From: Pleodorina starrii
Taxonomy: Eukaryota > Chlorophyta > Chlorophyceae > Chlamydomonadales > Volvocaceae
NCBI GenBank assembly: GCA_030267565.1
Contig: BRXU01000006.1
Span: 732,001-796,000, forward strand
DNA: 64,000 bases
Direction: 5' to 3'
Shown: in pieces, positions 57,105 through 64,000 of the stretch
How positions within the stretch are numbered: the stretch's first letter is position 1
How the letters are laid out: each line of letters begins with the position of its first letter
The notes under the pieces: model-generated
What the model saw: only the letters and a program-made list of their open reading frames with translations
The model's database searches: none
What the model was told of the DNA's origin: nothing
Made by a program: the position numbers and the translations under genes

Positions 57105-58366
57105 GGCTGCGCGCCACGCGCCGCCCGTCGGGAGGGGCGGCCGTCGTGGCGGGCGATTTGGGTTCGGGCCTGCTGCAGTTGGCCCAGAGCAGCGACAATG
57201 AAGGAGCGCACGTGCCCGGGGGTGGGGTGCAGGCCCGGCAGGAATGGGGCCAGGGAGCGCAGATGGTCGTGGTAGACCTTCAGAAATGCGCCGGCAGAGC
57301 TGCGATTGCCGGTCTGAGCTTGGAGGGCGGGCTCCAGGGCGGATTGGGCCGCTGCCAGCACCTCGGGCTGCACATGCGGGCACCGTGGGGACAGATAGCT
57401 GTGGTTCTCGCGCAGGAGGAGGGCGTCCAGTTCCATTGCGCCGAGGGGCGCTGGGGGTGACAGGTCCAGCTGGTGCAGTGCCCGGCGGCAGAAGGCGACC
57501 ACGACGGGGCGGGGATCGACGAGCTCCGGAGACTCCAGTCGGGGGTGGTGGCGGATGAAGAGCTTTCGCAGAACCGCCTGGAAGGCGATGGACGAGCAGG
57601 CGGGGTGGGGGCATGCCGCGAAGTAGTCCACGAACTGGTCGTGGTACCCAGCCGCAAGGGTGTCGGCGGGGGGGACCCACTGGCTGGGCGTGGCTGTGAT
57701 CAAGCTAGCGGCCCGCAGCACGTCGAGCTCCGCGGTCGGCAGTCCCAGGCCCGGGGCAGTGCTGGGGCCCGGCGGGGGCTGGTGTGGAGGGCTGGCGGCC
57801 TGCGCTGTGGGGCTGTGGGCGGCCAGCTGGGGCGGCGGGCCGTGAGCTGCCCAGCCGGGGCTGGGCGTCAGCTGGGGGGGCAGCTCGGGCCCCCCGTCCC
57901 CCCCGGGGCCGTGGTGGCCAGCCGTGCCTGTGGGTGGAGCCTGGGGCGGTGGCTGGGTCAGCGTGGGCCCGCCCCTGGCCGAGGTGGGGTCGAGGGGCTG
58001 GTGGTGGCGGGTGAAGGCGTCCGGTTGTCGCCACCACCGCCCGGTGCTGCCGGCCTGGGGAGATGTGGGGGCTCTGGAGGGGCCCTGCTGCTCCTGGTGG
58101 GGGGTCCCACTGGGGCTGCCCTGGTGGGCCCCTGGGGGGGCCGCCAGCGTGGCCGGCTCAGCCGCGGGAGGGGAGAAGGTGCCGCCGATGGGAGTGGAGT
58201 CGGGGCCCCAGCCCTGGGGGTTGGCGCCAACCCCGGCTCGGGGGTATGGGGACAGACGCCGGTTCTGCGCATCCTGGATGGTCCGCAACACAGCTGGGAG
58301 GCTGTTGGGGCCGTCCGGGGCCTCCACCAGCTGGGGTCGGCGCCACCATGCCTGGCCATCAGCCAT

Positions 58367-58380
58367 TTTTTTTTTTGCCC
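58367..58380 (-). mobile_element. 14-bp poly(A)-tail insertion with 8-bp duplication
   Basis: Ten T and GCCC inserted between two copies of TCAGCCAT (58359-58366 and 58381-58388). The four non-T bases match neither the LINE nor the SINE-A terminus. Confidence 0.8.
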
Positions 58381-58895
58381 TCAGCCATCCCAGGGGAGGA
58401 AGGGCTGAGGGCAGCCGAGGCAGGGCTGGGGGCTGGGGGCCCTGATCCCGCCGTGGAGGGGGTGGGTGGGCCAGAGGGATGGGCCGCCGGCGGCCGGGGA
58501 GCCTGGGCTGGTGCGGGCAGGGGGCCCGGGCTGCCGCCTGCTGCCATCACAGCCACCCCCACGGCAGCCGGCCTCCCGAGGGCCGGGGCGGCTGTTGGTG
58601 CGGTCTCGGCGGCTGGGTGAGTGCCGTCCCCTGCTGCTGGTGCGCCGGGCGCCGCCTGCACCGCTGGTGGGGGCCCTGCGGCGGGCGCTGGTGGTGGTTC
58701 GGCCGCGGGAGCTGCTGGTGAGTCGGTCACTGGCGCGTCCCTCATGTCGAACACGGAGATGCGGACAGTGAGCTGGTCGATCAAGAACGACCGAGGGAGG
58801 GAGAGGAGGTTGGGGTCCGACGGCGGAGCGGCCACGAAGGCGACCAGGTGGGATGCATCAGGCAGGGCGCCTGGCGTACCGGAGCGGGTCATGCC

Positions 58896-61502
58896 CGAGC
58901 GGGTCATGCCCGAGCAGCCGCACAGCCAGCTACAGCAACAGGAGGCCCGCTGGCACCAACACTGGCTGGCTCAGCAAGCGCCCAGCCGCAGCCGGTGGTT
59001 TGCCATGAACCCCACGCCCAGCCCCGGCTGGATGCGGCCCCGCTCCTCCCCCCCATCACTGCCCTCGGCCGCTGCAAGCCCGGTCAGCCAGCCTAGCAGC
59101 CGCCATGCGGCACCGCACCAGCAGGACCCCGGTGCTGCCGCCGGACCGTCGGCACCCGCCGGGCCGGCCCCGGAGGCAGACCCGGCAGCTGATGGCCCGG
59201 CTGGCATGTCTCCCCTCGACCGCCGGCGGGCCTGGCAGCGGCTGTGGGACTGCCCCGCAAGCAACCGGGCCAAGGCGCTCGCCTGGCGGCTGCACCATGG
59301 ACGGCTCCCGTGCGGGGTGTACCTGGCCTCCAAAGGTCAGCCGCAGCGTGCCCACTGCTCTGCTCCTAGCTGCTCGGTGGACGGCAACCTGCATGTCGCC
59401 AGCCTGACCCACGTCTTCTTGGAGTGCGGGGCTTACACCGCAGCTCGGGTTTGGCTGGCAGAGCTGTGGGCAACAGTCTCCGGGGCCGCGGACTTGCCTT
59501 TCAGACAGCCGGCTGTGCTGCTGGGAGACTGGCCGGGAGGGTGGCCGGCCTACCCCACCAGCCCTGGGCTGCAGCTGCTGTGGGCAGCCCTTCGAGCCAC
59601 TTGGCTGTGGGCGGTCTGGGGCCACTACCACAGGGCGGAGCCTGATGACCATCCGTCGGCCACGGTGGTGGGCTGCGTCATTGGGGAGCTGCAGCGTCTC
59701 ATGAGGGCACATTTCAGCATGGCGGCGCTCTCCGAGGACACTCTGGCGGGGCTGCCCCGGGGCCACATCACAGCACAGCTGAAGCCCGGCCGGCTGGATG
59801 CCTTCGAAGCCTCCTGGGCGCATGAAGGCGTCCTCTGCTCCGTGCAGCGGGTGGCTGGCAGCAGCCCGCGTCTGCAGGTTCATCTGTCCCGGGTGGCCCC
59901 GGTCCCAGCACCACAGGCACCCGCCGGGGGCGCCCAGGCAGCACAGCAGGTCTCCCCATCCGGGTCAGCCATCAGCGCCCAGCCCAGCCAGGCAGCAGCT
60001 CAGCTGACAGGGCAGCCGGGGCCGTCGTGAGCGGGGTGTTGGGAGTGGGGGATCTCGGTGTCTGAGGTCCTTAGGGTGCGAGGGGCCTCGAGGGTGGGGG
60101 GAGTGCGGTGCGGGTTGCCTAGGGAGGGGGGTACGGTGCGGGGCTTGCTGTGGGTGGGGCCGGAGGGGGTCTTGGGGGTCGGGGGAGCTTAGGAGCAGGG
60201 TTGGTGTGGTGCAGGCTGCCGCGGGAGGCAGGTGCGGTTCGGAGGCTGCTGTCTTGAGGGGTCGCCCCCTGTGTGGGGTCTGTGGGTGTTTTGTCGCTGG
60301 CGCTCTCGTGCCTTGGTCTCTGACCCGGCGGTGCTGCCCCTGCGGCCTGGAGGGGGGGGTTCTTGGGAGTGGGGTGCGTGTGGCGCCGGGGGGTCTGGGG
60401 AGGGTTTCGGGGGGGGGACTGGGGAGGGGCGGGGGGGCTTCGGTGCAGGGTTGGTGTGGTGCAGGCCGCCGTGGGAGGCAGGTGCGGTTCGGGGGTCGCC
60501 CCCAGGGTGGGGTCTGCGGGTGTCTTGTCGCCGGCACGCTTGTGCCTTGGCTTCCAGCCAGGCAGTGTTGCCCCTGCTGCGCCCGTGGGGGTTCTTGGGA
60601 GCCGGGGGGACGTGGGAGTGAGGTTCCTGCGGTGCGGGGTGTCTTGGGAGGGAGGTGTGTCTTCGGGCCTGCTGTCTTGCGGGGACGCCCCCAGGGTGGG
60701 GTCGGTTGTTGTTTGTCTCCGGTGCGCTTGTGTGGCACCGTCCCTGCGGCTTTTGTGGCTCTGGGAGGCGGTTTCGGTGGTGCGGGGTTCTCTTCGGGCG
60801 TGCTGTGGGTTTTCTGTTTTCTCTGGTGCTCCCCGGTGGGGGGGGGCTCGTTTGCCCTGGTTCGCTGCGGTGGTTGCCCGGTTTTGTTTGTTGTTCCTGT
60901 TGCTGTCGCCCAGGGTGTAGGGTTCGCCCCTTGGCTGTTGAGGTTGTGCAGGTTGTGGTTGTGTTGTCGCTGTGGTCGCTGTTGGGGCCTTTGCCCATCC
61001 CTGGGGCTTGTCTCCGGTGACGGGCCCTGTTGTTGGTCCGTGGTGCTGGCCCGGGTGTTGGGCCGTGGTTTTGGCCCTGGTGTTGGGCCGTGGTGTTGGC
61101 TCTGGTTTTGGGCCCTGGTGTTGGGCCCTGGTGTTGGGCTGTGGGGTTGGCCCTGGTGTTGGGCCGTGGTGTTGGCCCTGGTGTTGGGCCCTGGGGTTTG
61201 GCCCTGGTGTTGGGCCCTGGTGTTGGTTTCAGTTCCCTCCTCGGTGTCTTGGAGGTAGGGGTGGCCGTGTGTGCCGCCCGTGCAGCAGTGGCTCCTGGCC
61301 CCTTGCTGCCCCCGTCCCTGTCCCTGTCCTGTCTGCGAGTTTAGGCGTTGCTTGGCTTTTTCTCTCTCCTTGGCTCCTTGCGGTGGTTTTTTGGGCTTCT
61401 TGCCAGGCTGTTGTGGCTTGCCGGTCTTGCTCGGCTTGCCCGTTGGGCTTCGCTTTCCCAGTCCTTGTAACGTCCCTCGCAGAAAAAAAAAAAAAAAAAA
61501 AA
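58896..61502 (+). mobile_element. 5'-truncated LINE, plus strand, with ORF2 C-terminus
   Basis: Flanked by ATGCC (58891-58895 and 61503-61507). The first 15 bp (58896-58910) duplicate adjacent target sequence; LINE sequence starts at 58911 in ORF2 (EQPHSQLQQQEARWHQ), ends ORF2 at 60030 and continues through the 3'UTR (minisatellite about 61037-61235) to poly(A) 61482-61502. It is inverted relative to its host L-F. Confidence 0.9.
58911..60030 (+). pseudogene. LINE ORF2 C-terminal fragment with zinc finger
   Basis: About 372 codons in frame to the TGA at 60028-60030; zinc finger C-x4-C (CSAPSC) and THVFLEC at about 59355-59425, no RT or endonuclease. The continuation of this frame to 58621 is accidental (antisense ORF1). 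Confidence 0.85.
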
Positions 61503-62239
61503 ATGCCGTCGCCCAGGACTTCCCCCACAACCAGGTCCTGCCCTTGGGAGGGGGTAGCTGCCAGGCCTGCACAGCTAAGCAAGGCCCCAGTGACCCCTTC
61601 GAGGGCATAAGTGCCGGGGAGCCCTTTGATGAGGAGCTTGTGGCTGTGCGGTCGGGCCAGGTTGTAGTACGGCTGCACCGCGACTTCGATGGTCGTCCCC
61701 TGGAAATCGACTGGTAACGAGGACCGTCGGAGGAATGCCCCCGCCGCGTTCTCTGCTCGCAGGCCGGGTGCTGGGTTCAGCACCACCCCCCGGTGGCGCC
61801 CTTGGCCGAGGAGGTTGATGCTGACGAAAGTGCCTGGGCTGGCGTTCATGGCGGCCTGGACGGCTGCATTGCACCACGCTTCCCACACCGCTTCATCGGC
61901 CGCCTCCCGGGGGGCGGCGGCCCCTAACATCAGCTTGGGGGCCACCCGGCGGTCGCCGGTGTGCAGCTCAGAGGACAGGGCAGTCCCTGGAAGCTCCCGC
62001 TGGACCTCAGCACGCCAGGCTGGCAGCTGCTGGGCGGGGGCGAGCTCCCATGAGGTGGTGGCGCCCCCCGGGGCCTGCTTGTGAGCCCGGACTGAAGCTG
62101 GCAGGCTGGCCGTGAGGGAGGCCGCATACCGAGCGGACCGGGGGAGCTGACCGGTGGAGGCCGCACAGCGTGGGGGACCCTGGGGGGCGGCGTGCAAAGC
62201 TGCCACCGGCAGTCTGCGAGGCCGTGGGCCAACAAACAT

Positions 62240-62334
62240 GAGGGCGGGCTGTTGCTGATGCTGTTGCTGATGCTGAACTGGCTGTTGCTGCTGCTGCGGC
62301 GTGCTGATGTTGATACTGCTGTTGCTGGTGTTGC

Positions 62335-62369
<35 letters not shown>

Positions 62370-63355
62370 GTTCTGCTGCTGAAGCTGCTGCTGTAGAGCC
62401 CCCAACTCTGCTGCTAGGGGCCCGTCCCAGGAGAGCAGGCGGGGGACTTGCACTCCTCCCTGCCTGCACCCTGGCTCTGCGGGAGCTCCTCGAGCGCCTG
62501 AGGCCGTCTGGTCGGTCTGTACTGAGCTGCAGAGCAGCTGAGCTGGACAGGGCAGCAAGGGCACACCGCACAGGCAAAGCACCCCACCTGCACCCCGAAG
62601 CCCACCCCTGCACCCACAGGGCACCCCAGGCACGAAGCAGCACCCACCTACACAACAAGAGCAAGCCTCACCCCACCGAGGACAAGCCACCCAAAGCAGG
62701 CAGAGGAAGAACCCCTCGCCGGGCAGCCAAGACACCCACCAACGGAAGAAACCAACCCCGCACGGAAGAAACCAACCCCTGGCCCTGCCAGAAACCGACC
62801 GCCAGGCCTGAAGATGTCAAAGGAAACTCCACAGGCCGCTAGGCTCCAAGCGCGGGCTCCACGGAAGTCGTCCAGCACCACAGCTCCACGATGTCGTCCA
62901 CCACGAGCGACCGGAAGGCCAACCGCGCAAGACGCCCGAGAAAACGTCGCTAAAAAGAGGCTTAGCTGCAAGCTTTCGCAGCGCCGGCTTGGCGCCGCGT
63001 CAGGCTGGAAGCACGAGGATGATTGCTGCGCTCGCCGAGGGCGCACTCCGAGAAGACGCGCAATCCGCACGCCCAGTTCCACGAAAAGAAGAAGGAGAAG
63101 AACAAAGAGAGTAGGCGTGCTGTGCGCCCTGATTGGAGCGCCGAGTCCTGGAGTCGCCGGTCCGATGGCGGCTGCGGCGACAAGAGAGAAAACCGCCGCT
63201 GCCGCAGGTCGCGCCGCTGAAGCAACCAAACGAAAAGAAGCAAAATGTCCTAAAGGAAAGCGGGAAGCGCGCAGCGTGTTGTTGAAGTTGCAGGTGCTGA
63301 GTGAGGCGTTGCCAGCAAACAAATGTCGACGAGGTGTTGGAGTCGACGAGGTGTT
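62240..63355 (-). other. L-F 5' leader (5'UTR)
   Basis: 1.1 kb, uninterrupted, the best reference for the 5' region. It includes the CAG-rich stretch next to ORF1 (about 62245-62400) and a less repetitive outer part (63100-63340) shared with L-E. Confidence 0.65.
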
Positions 63356-64000
63356 GGAGTGGAGTCGGGGCCCCAGCCCTGGGGGTTGGCGCCAACCCCG
63401 GCCCGGGGGTATGGGGACAGACGCCGGTTCTGCGCATCCTGGATGGTCCGCAACACAGCTGGGAGGCTGTTGGGGCCGTCCGGGGCCTCCACCAGCTGGG
63501 GTCGGCGCCACCATGCCTGGCCATCAGCCATCCCAGGGGAGGAAGGGCTGAGGGCAGCCGAGGCAGGGCTGGGGGCTGGGGGCCCTGATCCCGCCGTGGA
63601 GGGGGTGGGTGGGCCAGAGGGATGGGCCGCCGGCGGCCGGGGAGCCTGGGCTGGTGCGGGCAGGGGGCCCGGGCTGCCGCCTGCTGCCATCACAGCCACC
63701 CCCACGGCAGCCGGCCTCCCGAGGGCCGGGGCGGCTGTTGGTGCGGTCTCGGCGGCTGGGTGAGTGCCGTCCCCTGCTGCTGGTGCGCCGGGCGCCGCCT
63801 GCACCGCTGGTGGGGGCCCTGCGGCGGGCGCTGGTGGTGGTTCGGCCGCGGGAGCTGCTGGTGAGTCGGTCACTGGCGCGTCCCTCATGTCGAACACGGA
63901 GATGCGGACAGTGAGCTGGTCGATCAAGAACGACCGAGGGAGGGAGAGGAGGTTGGGGTCCGACGGCGGAGCGGCCACGAAGGCGACCAGGTGGGATGCA

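Larger units (their letters stand above)
57101..62239 (-). pseudogene. L-F ORF1, interrupted by a 14-bp tail insertion and a LINE
   Basis: Segments 57101-58366, 58389-58895 and 61508-62239 sum to 2,505 bp, the full 834-codon ORF1 with start MFVGPRPRR at 62239. Confidence 0.8.
50994..63355 (-). mobile_element. LINE copy L-F, full length, with both ends and target duplication
   Basis: Bounded by GGAGT (50989-50993 and 63356-63360), so both ends are defined: poly(T) 50994-51014 and the 5' end at 63355. Without the nested plus-strand LINE it is about 9.76 kb; adding back an internal ORF2 deletion gives about 9.95 kb. 3'UTR 51015-52465 (minisatellite about 51272-51475), ORF2 52466-57104, ORF1 57101-62239, leader to 63355. 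A 17-bp unit GTCGACGAGGTGTTGGA is doubled at the extreme 5' end. The terminus reads ATGCGAGGG instead of CTGCGAGGG. Confidence 0.9.
32762..64000 (-). mobile_element. LINE copy L-D, outermost element of the right half
   Basis: Poly(T) 32762-32771, TTACA 32784-32788, 3'UTR to 33974 (minisatellite about 33031-33230), ORF2 33975-49902, ORF1 49899 to the window end. Its own pieces are 32762-35072, 35423-36087, 46586-48890, 49141-50993 and 63361-64000; everything between is nested. Joining the ORF2 pieces gives 4,830 bp, three short of the 4,833 bp expected from L-F, the missing bases being TGG at the 49140 SINE junction. The 3'UTR has lost 248 bp between direct repeats near 33770. Confidence 0.85.
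49899..64000 (-). pseudogene. L-D ORF1, split by L-F and cut by the window end
   Basis: C-terminal segment 49899-50993 and a further segment 63361-64000 (to FVAAPPSDPNLLSLPRSF). The join across L-F restores the Pro-rich reading frame. The N-terminal part lies beyond 64000. Confidence 0.8.

Overview
The window looks like nuclear DNA of a GC-rich green alga, most likely a chlorophycean/volvocine species. Three things point there: strong GC bias with long stop-free frames on both strands, an intron-type polypyrimidine/AG acceptor in front of the only host gene, and TGTAA (the volvocine polyadenylation signal) about a dozen bases before the poly(A) of the dominant retrotransposon. The species cannot be named from this alone.

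Region 1, 1-3.6 kb, is ordinary chromosome: the 3' part of a host gene resembling the ribosome-biogenesis factor URB2/NPA2 (coding exon 1255-2519), an intergenic stretch and one tRNA-derived SINE (SINE-B). Region 2, 3.6-6.0 kb, is the border: a 5'-truncated LINE, a short minisatellite, a decayed coding fragment and an old LINE fragment.

Region 3, 6.0-64.0 kb, is almost entirely one L1-type LINE family inserted into itself, with SINEs and tyrosine-recombinase (DIRS-like) retrotransposon pieces. A complete LINE is about 9.9 kb: about 1.1 kb 5' leader, ORF1 of 834 codons, ORF2 of about 1,610 codons (AP endonuclease, reverse transcriptase, C-terminal zinc finger) starting in an ATGA overlap with the ORF1 stop, a 1.45 kb minisatellite-bearing 3'UTR, TGTAA and poly(A). 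Main copies, nearly all on the minus strand: L-A (5997-14178); L-B (14179-32761, a tandem duplicate of part of L-A); L-C (16113-27205, inside L-B); L-D (32762 to beyond the window end); L-E (36088-43074, inside L-D, with DIRS-like DNA joined to its 5' end up to 46581); L-F (50994-63355, inside L-D). Seven further 5'-truncated copies (56 bp to 2.6 kb) sit inside these or in the flanking DNA.

The nesting can be checked by arithmetic: removing nested insertions and one copy of each target duplication gives ORF1 exactly 2,505 bp in L-C, L-E and L-F, and ORF2 4,830-4,833 bp in L-C and L-D. Insertions of the LINE and of SINE-A use the same degenerate T|G nick with short (3-8 bp) duplications, so the LINE probably mobilises the SINE. 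A self-nesting L1/Zepp-like cluster of this kind is known from centromeres of green algae (Zepp in Coccomyxa, ZeppL in Chlamydomonas), so a centromeric or pericentromeric location is a reasonable inference. The most unusual local structures are a 968-bp chimeric LINE/recombinase unit repeated in tandem at 27.5-30.4 kb, and the two LINE 5' ends joined to DIRS-like DNA.
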